Source: Algoriphagus lutimaris (GTDB taxonomy: Bacteria > Bacteroidota > Bacteroidia > Cytophagales > Cyclobacteriaceae). Taken from it: 64,000 nt of DNA. The notes beneath the pieces were generated by a model. It saw only the letters and a program-made list of their open reading frames with translations. It was not told where the DNA came from and did not search any database. Made by a program: the position numbers and the translations under genes. The first letter of the stretch is position 1. Each line of letters begins with the position of its first letter. Shown here in pieces: positions 9,679 to 18,887 of this stretch. The stretch spans positions 1,433,151-1,497,150 of the forward strand of contig NZ_JAFIDJ010000002.1 of the NCBI RefSeq assembly GCF_017051705.1, in the 5' to 3' direction.

Positions 9679-10281
9679 ATGCCTAGATATTTAACCATAT
9701 TATTTTCTTCATTAATTTTCATCATCCTCATTCAGGGTTGTGATTCTTCATTCTTTAATTCTTCTGAGGATGATATATCGGAAACCGATAGTTTGTTTTT
9801 AGGATTTTATTTAGGAATGCCCCAAAAAGACTTTTTTGATCTCTGTACTGAGTTGAACAAACAGCAAAAAATCACCCAAGGCCCAGGGGGATCTACCAAT
9901 GTAGAGTATAGAATTGTGGACGAATATGACAGTGAAATCAGTATGCGGTTCTTCCCTACTTTCATTGACGAAAAAGTATTTGAAATGCCTGTCATCTATT
10001 CCTATGTAGCCTGGGCACCTTGGAACAAACAGTATTGGGCTGAGAACCTCCTTCCTAAAGTCTTGGAAAAATACAAAATGACCTACGGTGATGATTTTCA
10101 ATTAATCAATCATCCTACACAAGGGAAAGTTTATTATAAAATTGATGGTAAAAGAAGAATTAACTTGTTTGTCAAGGATGAACAGTTTGTTCAAGCTGTT
10201 TTCACTGATTTAAAGGTAGAGAAAAGACTTAATGAGGAATTTGAAAATAGCCAGTCCCAAGAACAAATTCCATCGAACTAA
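9679..10281 (+). CDS. Lipoprotein of unknown function
   Basis: The ATG at 9679 gives 200 residues. A TTG 21 bp upstream would extend the frame but adds polar residues before the signal peptide, so I prefer the ATG. The N-terminus (MPRYLTILFSSLIFIILIQGC) is a clear lipoprotein signal with the Cys at about residue 21, followed by a Ser/Asp-rich linker. The mature part has LGFYLGMPQKDFFDLC near residue 45, a form seen in small periplasmic or surface proteins, then mixed alpha/beta sequence ending in a charged tail. I do not recognise the family. It sits between the susD terminator and the third CRTAC1-like gene, 103 bp before the latter. This position suggests, but does not show, a link to the SusCD/CRTAC1 locus. 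Confidence 0.8.
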   Translation: MPRYLTILFSSLIFIILIQGCDSSFFNSSEDDISETDSLFLGFYLGMPQKDFFDLCTELNKQQKITQGPGGSTNVEYRIVDEYDSEISMRFFPTFIDEKVFEMPVIYSYVAWAPWNKQYWAENLLPKVLEKYKMTYGDDFQLINHPTQGKVYYKIDGKRRINLFVKDEQFVQAVFTDLKVEKRLNEEFENSQSQEQIPSN

Positions 10282-10384
10282 GCCAATAATAGCTCAAATT
10301 GTGAAACATCTATCTGTAGATTGTCCTATGTAGAGAAAATTTAGCTAGGGCATTCCAAGTGGTTGATGAAACAAATTATAATCC

Positions 10385-13300
10385 ATGAAAAATGCCTGTT
10401 TTCATTTTTTGATCTTTACGCTGATTATTCTGACTTCATGTTTACAAAAACCTGATTTACAGGAACAGGAATCACTTTTTGAAAGTCTTCCTCCTCAAAA
10501 AACAGGCGTTGATTTTATCAATACACTGATTGAAACGGAGCAGTTTAATATTATTGAATACTTGTACTTTTATAATGGAGGTGGGGTAGCTGCTGGAGAT
10601 ATCAATAATGACGGACTCATTGATCTCTATTTTTCTTCTAATCAGGGGCCTAATAAACTTTATTTGAATAAAGGGGGGATAGTTTATGAAGATATCACCA
10701 TGCAGGCAGGACTGGCATCTGAGGGACCTTGGAAAACAGGGGTTACAATGGCCGATATCAACGGAGATGGACTACTGGATATTTACGTCTGTAGGCTAGG
10801 GAATTGGAAAACAGTGGTAGGGCGAAATGAATTATATATCAACAACGGTGACTTGACTTTTACAGAGAGTGCTGAAGAATATGGTTTGGCTTTCCAAGGT
10901 TTTAGCACACAAGCCGCATTTTTTGATTTTGATAAGGATGGTGATTTGGATATGTATTTGCTCAACCATGCTGTACACACGGAAAGAAGTTATGGAGGGG
11001 CTGAATCTAGGTATTTTGATGATGGGTTGGCTGGGGATAGACTTTATCGAAACAACTTAGAGAGTGGAGAAAAGAAGTTTACAGGAATCACACCGCAAGC
11101 AGGAATTTTCTCCAGCAAGATCGGGTATGGTTTGGGAATCGGAGTTTCGGATATCAATAATGATGGATGGCCTGATATCTATGTTTCAAATGATTTTAAT
11201 GAGAATGATTACTTATATATCAACCAGAAGGATGGGACATTCAAAGAACAAATATCTTCTGGCGTCAATTACAGTAGTAGATTCTCGATGGGCAGTGATT
11301 TTTCTGATTTTAATAATGATGGGTGGATTGACTTTATCACCATGGACATGTTGCCCAAGGATGAAATCATTCAAAAAATGTCAGCTGGAGAAGATAGTGA
11401 AGAAGTATACCAACTCAAATTGGGGTTTGGATTTGAAAGACAAGTTTCTAGAAATAGTCTTCAACTAAATAATACCAATGGTACGTTTTCGGAAATCGGG
11501 CAATATTCCGGTGTCTACGCTACAGATTGGAGTTGGGCAGCATTGTTTGGTGATTTTGATAATGATGGCTGGAAAGATTTATTTGTCACCAATGGAATCG
11601 TTCGAAGACCCAATGACTTGGATTATATCAATTTTGTCACCAATCCTGAAATAGAAGATGGCTTGCAAAATAAGCCGGATATCAGTGATCTTGACCTAGC
11701 TGAAAAAATGCCTCCCGGAGATGTCGCAAATTTCATTTTTAAAAATAATGGGGATCTGACGTTTAGGGATGCTTCCCAAGAGTGGGGTGTTTTCGGGAAT
11801 GGCATTTCAAATGGAGCAGTATATGCAGACTTAGATAATGACGGGGACTTGGATTTGGTAATTAACAATATCAACCAACCAGCTGGAATTTATGAAAATA
11901 GATTAGGGCAGTTTTCTGACAGTAGCAAAACTGTAAATTATCTAAAGTTGAGATTTGATGGTCTTAGTTTAAACCAATTTGGTATTGGAGCTAGAGTAGA
12001 GTTGTATTATAATGAACAGATCCAAGTTCAGGAAAATTTTACCAGCAGAGGATTCCAGTCCTCCATCGCCCCAGAAGTTCATTTTGGTTTGGGTGACGTC
12101 CAGTATCTGGATTCTCTAAAAGTGACTTGGTCGAGCGGAAAATCAGAAACACTGAAGAATGTCAAAGCCAATTCCACTCTTGTTTTGGATGAATCAAATG
12201 CGAACTTTAAATCCCAACCGGCTACAGATTCAAAAGAGTCAGTGTTGAGTGTTTTGGATAAAGAGTTTACAGGTCTTGATTTTCAACACATTGAAAATGA
12301 GTTTAATGATTTTAATACGGAGCCTCTGATGCCACATAAATTGTCACAGGAAGGACCTGCTTTGGCTGTAGGAGATTTAAATGGAGATGGTAGGGAAGAT
12401 ATTTTTATTGGCGGAGCCTCTGGGCAGTCTGGATCGGTATTTATTCAAATCAAAGAAGGTCGATTTTATCAATTAGATCAGCCCTTATTGGAGGAAGATT
12501 CTGAATTGGAAGATGTAAGTGCCGTTTTTTTTGACAGTAATGGAGATGGTTTTTTGGATTTATTGGTAGGTAGAGGAGGGAACATCCAACTCCCTAATGA
12601 TAAGGGCGAATCTACACGGATATACCTAAATGATGGAAAGGGAATGTTTTATCAAACAGTAAAATTATCCTTGGAACCCAATTCCCAGGTCTCGGTTGTG
12701 GAAGCAGCGGACTTTAATGGGGACGGAATGATAGATTTGATGATTGGAAGTAGAAATGTGGTAGGGAAATATGGATATAGTCCCAAGAGTTATTTACTCC
12801 AAAATCAAGGAAGAAATAACTATGTAAACCGAACGAAGGAATTTGCTCCAGATTTGGAATTGATAGGGATGGTAAAGGATGCAGTATGGCGAGATTTAGA
12901 CCTGGATGGGAACCTAGATTTGATTGTGGTGGGAGAATGGATTCCAATTACCATCTTCATGAATCGGGAGGGGAAGTTGACTAATGAATCCAATTCATTT
13001 GGTTTGGAAAAATCAAAAGGCTGGTGGAACTCCATTGCTGCTGAAGACTTAAACGGAGATGGATATCCCGATTTGGTAGTAGGAAATTTGGGTTTGAATA
13101 GCCGGTTGAAAGCATCCAAAGAGCAGCCCGTAAAAATGATTGTCAATGATTTTGACCAAAATGGGACTTCAGAACAGATTATTTCTTATCCAGTTGAAGG
13201 GGAATATTATACGGTAGCTTCTAAAGACGAACTTGTAAAACAAATGCCAATCCTCAAAAAGAAGTTTTTACGCTACCGGGATTTTGCAGGAAAGAGTGTG

Positions 13301-13735
13301 GAGGAATTGCTGACTTATTTAAATACAAAGGACGCAGAGTACCTTGAAGCCCAACTGTTTGAATCCGTAGTATTGATAAATCAAAATGGACTAAATTTCC
13401 GTTTGCAGAAATTGCCTGCAGAGGCTCAATTTGCTCCTATTGAGGCGATTGAAGTGGTTGATTTGAATCAGGACGGGTATCAGGATTTGATATTAGGCGG
13501 GAACAAAACTGGTGCATCTCCTTATTATGGGGCCTATCAGGGGAGTTGGGGTCAGATTTTATTAGGAGATTCTCTTGGGAATTTCAGGACTGATACTCAA
13601 AATCGGCTCAAAATCCGTGGTGATGTAAGAGGGATCAAGAAGGTTTCTGTCAATTCACTCACTTGGTTGATTTATGCAAAAAATGACGATTCCCTTGAGG
13701 CAGTTCAGATCGATGAAGCAAAACCTATTAAGTAG
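10385..13735 (+). CDS. CRTAC1-like lipoprotein with FG-GAP/VCBS repeats and ASPIC/UnbV domain
   Basis: The protein is 1116 residues with a lipoprotein signal ending LTSC (Cys about residue 19). At least a dozen FG-GAP/VCBS motifs are readable: GDINNDGLID, ADINGDGLLD, DFDKDGDLD, SDINNDGWPD, SDFNNDGWID, GDFDNDGWKD, ADLDNDGDLD, then GDLNGDGRED, DSNGDGFLD, ADFNGDGMID, EDLNGDGYPD, VDLNQDGYQD. The Asp/Asn residues form calcium sites in beta-propeller blades. An ASPIC/UnbV-like segment at about 540-600 (SRGFQSSIAPEVHFGLG, LKVTWSSGKSET) separates the two propeller blocks. The layout is collinear with the 676-3966 protein, including the late DFDQNGT and LLTY segments. It is probably anchored in the outer membrane. 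The specific role is unknown. Confidence 0.92.
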   Translation: MKNACFHFLIFTLIILTSCLQKPDLQEQESLFESLPPQKTGVDFINTLIETEQFNIIEYLYFYNGGGVAAGDINNDGLIDLYFSSNQGPNKLYLNKGGIVYEDITMQAGLASEGPWKTGVTMADINGDGLLDIYVCRLGNWKTVVGRNELYINNGDLTFTESAEEYGLAFQGFSTQAAFFDFDKDGDLDMYLLNHAVHTERSYGGAESRYFDDGLAGDRLYRNNLESGEKKFTGITPQAGIFSSKIGYGLGIGVSDINNDGWPDIYVSNDFNENDYLYINQKDGTFKEQISSGVNYSSRFSMGSDFSDFNNDGWIDFITMDMLPKDEIIQKMSAGEDSEEVYQLKLGFGFERQVSRNSLQLNNTNGTFSEIGQYSGVYATDWSWAALFGDFDNDGWKDLFVTNGIVRRPNDLDYINFVTNPEIEDGLQNKPDISDLDLAEKMPPGDVANFIFKNNGDLTFRDASQEWGVFGNGISNGAVYADLDNDGDLDLVINNINQPAGIYENRLGQFSDSSKTVNYLKLRFDGLSLNQFGIGARVELYYNEQIQVQENFTSRGFQSSIAPEVHFGLGDVQYLDSLKVTWSSGKSETLKNVKANSTLVLDESNANFKSQPATDSKESVLSVLDKEFTGLDFQHIENEFNDFNTEPLMPHKLSQEGPALAVGDLNGDGREDIFIGGASGQSGSVFIQIKEGRFYQLDQPLLEEDSELEDVSAVFFDSNGDGFLDLLVGRGGNIQLPNDKGESTRIYLNDGKGMFYQTVKLSLEPNSQVSVVEAADFNGDGMIDLMIGSRNVVGKYGYSPKSYLLQNQGRNNYVNRTKEFAPDLELIGMVKDAVWRDLDLDGNLDLIVVGEWIPITIFMNREGKLTNESNSFGLEKSKGWWNSIAAEDLNGDGYPDLVVGNLGLNSRLKASKEQPVKMIVNDFDQNGTSEQIISYPVEGEYYTVASKDELVKQMPILKKKFLRYRDFAGKSVEELLTYLNTKDAEYLEAQLFESVVLINQNGLNFRLQKLPAEAQFAPIEAIEVVDLNQDGYQDLILGGNKTGASPYYGAYQGSWGQILLGDSLGNFRTDTQNRLKIRGDVRGIKKVSVNSLTWLIYAKNDDSLEAVQIDEAKPIK

Positions 13736-14065
13736 TTTTTTTGGTAATAAAGAGAATTAACACGCCTATTCGTTTAAAGGAAAAGGCAATTTACATAGGG
13801 AGTTCAATGAACTTTGTTTTAAGCCGAAATCAAGAAGTTGGGGCCTTTTTACATGCTAAGTGTGGCTATAACACCAAAGAAAGCTAGTTTTTGATCTAGG
13901 AACAGTTATTTCGAAAAGCTGAATATTCACATTGATTTTTTTTGATACTAGCGAGGTAGCCACATAAAAGGGTGGCAATGATTAAAAGCGTATAATTCTT
14001 AAATCATATTAATAGGTTGTTTTAACTATTGATAATCAGGTATATTTAATACCATAATATCATTT
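13736..14065. other. Intergenic region without recognised gene
   Basis: This is 330 bp between the third CRTAC1-like gene and the DUF5686 gene. I see a 13-nt palindrome AGTTCAATGAACT at 13801-13813 and AT-rich DNA before the next start, but no strong terminator and no consensus Bacteroidota promoter. Confidence 0.5.
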
Positions 14066-16717
14066 ATGCGATCCGACTTTAAAATTTTTATTCAATCCTT
14101 TTTTTTATTACTGTTTTCTGTAGTTGTAGGAAGTTCTGTTTTGGCTCAAGGTATAAGGGGCAAAGTCGTTTCTTCTGAAGGGGAACTCTTGCCTTATGCT
14201 TCCGTGTACATTCGAAATTTGGGAGACGGAGTTCCTACCAATCAAGATGGGAGGTATGAATATAAATTGGACCCGGGGGTTTATGATGTTCTGATTCAAT
14301 TCTTAGGTTATAAGTCCCAGTTGAAAACAGTAGAGGTTGGAGAGGAATGGGTAGACATGGATTTTGAAATGGAACCACAAGTCTACACCCTAAGCGAAGT
14401 GGAGGTTAGAGCGGGGCAGGAAGATCCAGCATTGACCATTATGAGGAAGGCGATTTCCAAAGCAAAATTTCATCGTTTACAACTGCAGCAATATAGCATG
14501 ACTGTCTACCTGAAAGGGACGGGTCAGCTAACAGATGCTCCCTTTTTCCTGAAGAAGACATTGGAAAAAGAAGGGCTTAAACTGAATGAGGCATATACCA
14601 GTGAATCAGTTTCAAGAATTACCTTCACCCAGCCAAATAAAGTGGAGGAAAAAGTGATTTCCATTAGAACGAACGGGGATAATCAATCAACCTCCCCCGC
14701 ACCATACATTCAAACAAGTTTCTACCAAGAGAAAATTAATGATATTATTTCCCCCTTGTCAAGGTCCGCATTCACCTATTATCGATTTACCTATGAAGGA
14801 AGTTTTTTTGATCAGGAGGTAATGGTGAATAAAATCAAAGTTACACCGAGGTCAAGGGGAGAACGGGTATTTGAGGGGTACATTTATATCATTGAGGACC
14901 TTTGGGCCATCCATTCACTCAATTTAAAAACATCTCTTTTGGGGTTTGATATCCAAGCCACTCAGCAATATGCTCCGGTGGCAGAAAACGTTTGGATGCC
15001 TTTAACACATACTTATCGATTTGGGGGGAAGTTTTTTGGTTTTGAGGGTGAATTCAAGTACCTGGCATCAACTAGGGAGTATGAAGTCACCTTAAATCCT
15101 GATCTAGCTTATGTCCCTGAGATTATAGATGAAAAAGTACAAGAAGTAACCGAAGATGTAGCTGACTTTAAAAAAACTGAGTCTGCATTGGAACAACTTG
15201 CAAAAGAACAGCCCACCACGCGAAAAGAATATAGGAAACTGATCAATGAATATGAAAAGGAGGCGCTCAAAGAAAGAGAGGAGCCTGAGGTGATCAGTGA
15301 AAGTTATTACAGTATTGACTCCCTTGCTAAAAAACGTGCTTTATCTTATTGGGATAGCATCAGGCCAGTTCCTTTGACTGAGGAGGAAATTGAAGGGTAT
15401 AGAAGGGATGATAGCCTAGCTGTCATTGAGGCTGCAAAAGTCAGCGAAGTGGATTCGGTGGCAAAAAAAGCGAGGAGGAAGTATAAACCTCTGGATTTTA
15501 TGAATGGAGCTTCTTATAGTTTTGGAAAAGGAGTTTCTATCGGATTTAAGCAGAATTGGACTAAGATTTCATTTAATACGGTGGAAGGATTTAAGTTTGG
15601 TATGGGAATGTTTTACCGAAAGTACCAAGAGGAGAAGCTAGCTGATTCGGTCAATCGAATTCGAAAAAGCTTCAATATTGAGCCGGAGTTACGATATGGT
15701 ATTTCAAGTAACCGATTTTATGGAAAAGTGGACTTTAGATGGTCCACCACAAAACCTCTTTCAGGAACTACTTTTGGGATAGAAGGCGGGAGGTATATTT
15801 ATCAGTTCAATGGAGGTGAGCCTATTAATGAGCAAGTGAATGCATTCTATTCACTCTTATTTCGTCAGAACTACATGAAGCTCTACGAGCAGGATTTTGT
15901 TCGGGCGTATTGGGCTCATCGAGTGAATTATGAATTTACTTATAGAGCTAACCTATCCTATGCTGAAAGGGGAGAGCTTTTTAACCACTCCAATTATAGC
16001 TGGTATAACAAAGAGGGGAGAACCTACACCACCAATCGACCAGAAAATGTTGAGGTGAATGAAATGGCATTTGCTGATCATGAATTATTGAAATTTAATA
16101 CATCCATTTCCTGGAGACCTGGAGTAAAATATGGCATTCGAAATGGTCGTAAATATCCCATTACCAATCGATCTCCTTTGATCAATTTTAATTATACAAA
16201 GGCCTTAGGAGGGTTACTAAATTCTGAAACTGCTGCTGATTTTGATCATTTGGAGATAGGGGTAGAGCACTTTTTTGAATTTGGGGTAAGTGGGAAATTG
16301 GACTTCAATGTTTCTGCAGGGACTTTCTTGAGTAACAAGCAAGTCTATTTTCAAGACTACCAACATTTTGGAGGTAACAGGACCATATTTTCGAATTTTG
16401 GACCCGCTTCAAACTACCGCTTTATGGATTACTACAAGTACAGCACCAATACCTCTTATGTTTCTGGGATTTTTCATTATCAATTCCGAAAATTTTTGTT
16501 GACCCAATTGCCTATGCTTCGGTTTTCAGGGGTGAGAGAAAACCTGTTTTTCAATTATTTAAAAACTGAAAATTCTCCTAGTTATTGGGAAGCAGGATAC
16601 TCTTTGGATAATTTATTCAGGATTTTCAGATTGGAAATGGGGGCCGGGTTCGAGAATGGAAATTACTTAAGGGGAGGAGTACGATTTGGCATTGCCACCT
16701 TTATCCAAGTGAATTAA
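14066..16717 (+). CDS. DUF5686 and carboxypeptidase-like regulatory domain outer membrane protein
   Basis: The protein is 883 residues with a Sec signal peptide of about 28 residues ending VLAQ. Residues about 29-115 form a carboxypeptidase-regulatory-like beta-sandwich (GIRGKVVSSEGELLPYASVYI, NQDGRYEYKLDPGVYDVLIQFLGYKS). The rest matches DUF5686-type sequence: EDPALTIMRKAISKAKFHR, a charged Lys/Glu-rich stretch at about 350-480, and a C-terminal part rich in alternating aromatic residues that looks like an outer-membrane barrel. It lacks the TonB box and plug of receptors. The function of the family is unknown. It appears to be a single-gene unit, bounded downstream by a bidirectional terminator shared with frr. 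Confidence 0.88.
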   Translation: MRSDFKIFIQSFFLLLFSVVVGSSVLAQGIRGKVVSSEGELLPYASVYIRNLGDGVPTNQDGRYEYKLDPGVYDVLIQFLGYKSQLKTVEVGEEWVDMDFEMEPQVYTLSEVEVRAGQEDPALTIMRKAISKAKFHRLQLQQYSMTVYLKGTGQLTDAPFFLKKTLEKEGLKLNEAYTSESVSRITFTQPNKVEEKVISIRTNGDNQSTSPAPYIQTSFYQEKINDIISPLSRSAFTYYRFTYEGSFFDQEVMVNKIKVTPRSRGERVFEGYIYIIEDLWAIHSLNLKTSLLGFDIQATQQYAPVAENVWMPLTHTYRFGGKFFGFEGEFKYLASTREYEVTLNPDLAYVPEIIDEKVQEVTEDVADFKKTESALEQLAKEQPTTRKEYRKLINEYEKEALKEREEPEVISESYYSIDSLAKKRALSYWDSIRPVPLTEEEIEGYRRDDSLAVIEAAKVSEVDSVAKKARRKYKPLDFMNGASYSFGKGVSIGFKQNWTKISFNTVEGFKFGMGMFYRKYQEEKLADSVNRIRKSFNIEPELRYGISSNRFYGKVDFRWSTTKPLSGTTFGIEGGRYIYQFNGGEPINEQVNAFYSLLFRQNYMKLYEQDFVRAYWAHRVNYEFTYRANLSYAERGELFNHSNYSWYNKEGRTYTTNRPENVEVNEMAFADHELLKFNTSISWRPGVKYGIRNGRKYPITNRSPLINFNYTKALGGLLNSETAADFDHLEIGVEHFFEFGVSGKLDFNVSAGTFLSNKQVYFQDYQHFGGNRTIFSNFGPASNYRFMDYYKYSTNTSYVSGIFHYQFRKFLLTQLPMLRFSGVRENLFFNYLKTENSPSYWEAGYSLDNLFRIFRLEMGAGFENGNYLRGGVRFGIATFIQVN

Positions 16718-16860
16718 TAGAAATTAAATAGGTTCCTTCGTTTCTGACTGGAGTAGACTTGGTCCATTCCCTGAAGCTGGAATTGCAGCTCTAAGTTAAG
16801 ATAGGCTATTTAATGCCTCAAACGATGACATTGCCGTATTTGATAGAATTGCCTTAGCAA

Positions 16861-16900
16861 AAAAAAACGCTCTGAAATCATTTTCAGAGCGTTTTTTTTT
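16861..16900. terminator. Bidirectional Rho-independent terminator
   Basis: A 13-bp perfect stem (16865-16877 with 16882-16894, core AACGCTCTGAAA) has a 4-nt loop. It is flanked by A residues on the left and T residues on the right, so it can stop transcripts from both strands. It lies between the convergent DUF5686 gene and frr. Confidence 0.93.
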
Positions 16901-16915
16901 AATGTTTATGAAAGA

Positions 16916-17476
16916 TCAAACTTTCATAATATCTGCTTCTTTCTTCACAAGCAGTTCATCAATTTTCGCAGCATATTGGTCTGTCAGCTTCTGAACTACA
17001 TCTTCAGCTCTTTTGATTTCATCTTCAGAAGCTCCATCCTTTTGAAGTTTTTTCAAAGAATCATTGGTGTCTTTTCTGACTGTTCTAATGGAAATCTTAC
17101 CATTTTCACATTCGTTTTTAGCCTGTTTTACCAGGTTGATTCTTCTTTCTTCTGTCAGTGCGGGAATGGTCAGAATAACGATCTCTCCGTTGTTTTGAGG
17201 AGCAAGTCCCAAGTCTGAGTTGATGATTGCTTTTTCTATTTCTCCGATTAGATTCTTCTCCCATGGTTTAATGCTGAGTGTTCTTGCATCGGGAGTGTTG
17301 ATCGAAGCAACTTGTGATAATGGTGTAGGCGCTCCATAATATTGGACCATAATTCCGTCCAAGATATTAGGCATTGCTTTTCCAGCTCTAATTTTTAATA
17401 ATTCTGAAGCAGTATGGTCAACTGCTTTTTGCATCAATTCTTTTGCTTCGTCTAAGAATAAATCAATTTCTTCCAT
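16916..17476 (-). CDS. frr: Ribosome recycling factor
   Basis: At 186 residues this is the usual RRF length. RRF splits post-termination ribosomes together with EF-G. Recognisable segments are ELLKIRAGKAMPNILDG, YYGAPTPLSQVASI, RTLSIKPWEKNLIGEIEKAI, SDLGLAPQNNGEIVIL and the IPALTEERRINLVKQ motif, with a C-terminal helix rich in Lys/Glu. The gene starts 10 bp after pyrH, an order found in many bacteria, so the two are probably co-transcribed. Confidence 0.98.
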   Translation of the reverse strand: MEEIDLFLDEAKELMQKAVDHTASELLKIRAGKAMPNILDGIMVQYYGAPTPLSQVASINTPDARTLSIKPWEKNLIGEIEKAIINSDLGLAPQNNGEIVILTIPALTEERRINLVKQAKNECENGKISIRTVRKDTNDSLKKLQKDGASEDEIKRAEDVVQKLTDQYAAKIDELLVKKEADIMKV

Positions 17477-17486
17477 AATCTTAAGC

Positions 17487-18197
17487 TTAAAGGGTTGTGA
17501 TCAATGTTCCAACTTCTTCACCTTCTACTAGTTTACTCAGATTACCTGCCTTATTCATATCAAATACAATAATAGGAAGGTTGTTTTCCTGGCAAAGTGT
17601 GAAAGCAGTCATATCCATGACATTCAAATTCTTTTCATACACTTCGTGGAATGAAATAGTTTTGTACTTGGTTGCAGTAGCATCTTTTTCAGGATCAGCA
17701 GTATAAACTCCGTCCACTCTTGTTCCCTTTAAGACCACATCTGCCTCTACTTCAATCGCTCTTAAACTAGCTGTGGAGTCTGTCGTAAAGTAAGGATTAC
17801 CAATTCCAGCTCCAAAAATCACAATTCGTCCTTTTTCAAGGTGACGGATTGCTCTTCTTCTAATGAATGGTTCGCAAACGCTTTCAATTTTTATCCCGGA
17901 CATTAATCTAGTGAAGAGACCAGCTTTTTCCAGAGCACTTTGAAGTGCCATGGCATTGATCAAGGTGGCCAGCATTCCCATGTAATCACCTTGGACCCGG
18001 TCGATACCCGATTGAGCAGCCTGAACTCCTCTAAAGATGTTGCCTCCACCAATAACGATCGCAATTTCTACCCCCATGTCTTTGACTTTCATGATCTCTT
18101 GGGTGTATTGCTGAAGTCTAACAGGGTCGATGCCGTAACTCTTATCGCCCATTAGTGCTTCTCCGCTTAGTTTGAGCAGTATTCTTTTGTATTTCAT
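17487..18197 (-). CDS. pyrH: UMP kinase
   Basis: This 236-residue hexameric amino-acid-kinase-family enzyme phosphorylates UMP to UDP in pyrimidine synthesis. Motifs include [14 protein letters not shown] at the N-terminus, [34 protein letters not shown]-like [14 protein letters not shown], and [15 protein letters not shown]. The start is the ATG at 18197. An upstream TTG at 18215 would add six residues (MQINPP) not typical of the family. The gene precedes frr by 10 bp. Confidence 0.98.
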   Translation of the reverse strand: MKYKRILLKLSGEALMGDKSYGIDPVRLQQYTQEIMKVKDMGVEIAIVIGGGNIFRGVQAAQSGIDRVQGDYMGMLATLINAMALQSALEKAGLFTRLMSGIKIESVCEPFIRRRAIRHLEKGRIVIFGAGIGNPYFTTDSTASLRAIEVEADVVLKGTRVDGVYTADPEKDATATKYKTISFHEVYEKNLNVMDMTAFTLCQENNLPIIVFDMNKAGNLSKLVEGEEVGTLITTL

Positions 18198-18256
18198 AGG
18201 TGGATTTATTTGCAAAGGAGTTGCTGAATAAAATATTATTAGATTAAATAATCCGA

Positions 18257-18264
18257 CAAATATA
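18257..18264 (-). promoter_or_regulatory. Possible -7 promoter element for pyrH-frr
   Basis: Read on the minus strand, 18264-18257 is TATATTTG, matching TAnnTTTG. It lies about 60 nt upstream of the pyrH ATG. A TTTG exists further upstream but with a 25-nt spacer, longer than normal, so the -33 element is uncertain. Confidence 0.4.
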
Positions 18265-18327
18265 ATTCCTTCATCTCATTATGCTAGGGCAAATGTCATT
18301 TTTGACTTCGCCTTATTCCATTTTTGA

Positions 18328-18822
18328 TCAAAATTGAATTAGGACTTGGTTTTTTTCAACACTTTGTTTCAGGTTAACTTTGACAGATTTAATGACCCCG
18401 TCCCCAGGTGCTTTGATAATATTTTCCATTTTCATTGCTTCTAAAATTAAAACTACATCTCCTTTTTTTACTTCATCTCCAGGCTTTACTTTCAATTCCA
18501 GGATTAATCCAGGCATCGGAGCTTTGATGTCCTTAGCTGCCCCAGAATTCAGGTTGTTCATACCCATTTTCTCAAGCAATAGATCAAACCTGTCCTTGAT
18601 TTGTAGTGTAGCTGTTTTACCTTTTAAACGAATTTGAAGTGTTTTCGTCTCCTTGTCCATAGAAACTAATTCAGCCTCTATGGATTGGTGTTTATGTATA
18701 AGATGTATTTTCCTATCGGATACCCATTGCAAATCCCAATTCAAGGATTTGTCATTTACGAAGGTCGATTCATCGGTTTTTTCTACCGAATAGGTCTCAT
18801 TTTGGATAGTTACTGAAAACAT
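18328..18822 (-). CDS. Biotin carboxyl carrier-type (biotin/lipoyl attachment) protein
   Basis: From the ATG at 18822 the protein is 164 residues; a longer frame starting at a TTG (18885) would run into the divergent gene and is rejected. The C-terminal 75 residues form a biotinyl domain: KAPMPGLILELKVKPGDEVKKGDVVLILEAMKMENIIKAP, here cited as positions about 95-137, with Lys131 in the EAMKM motif as the expected biotinylation site. The N-terminal half (FSVTIQNETYSVE) resembles carrier subunits of acyl-CoA or pyruvate-type carboxylases. No carboxylase or carboxyltransferase gene is adjacent, so the partner enzyme is unknown. It lies 130 bp upstream of pyrH on the same strand. Confidence 0.9.
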   Translation of the reverse strand: MFSVTIQNETYSVEKTDESTFVNDKSLNWDLQWVSDRKIHLIHKHQSIEAELVSMDKETKTLQIRLKGKTATLQIKDRFDLLLEKMGMNNLNSGAAKDIKAPMPGLILELKVKPGDEVKKGDVVLILEAMKMENIIKAPGDGVIKSVKVNLKQSVEKNQVLIQF

Positions 18823-18887
18823 TCCTGTTAATTTGGAGCTTGAAATTATTAAATCCGAACAAAAAACGGTCTTTCTTTTTCTCAAAT

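Noticed and set aside
18198-18215. N-terminal extension of pyrH from TTG
   Set aside because: Adds six atypical residues; the ATG at 18197 gives the canonical UMP kinase start.
18823-18885. Extension of the biotin carrier protein from TTG
   Set aside because: It fills the divergent promoter gap and adds residues foreign to the family; the ATG at 18822 fits better.
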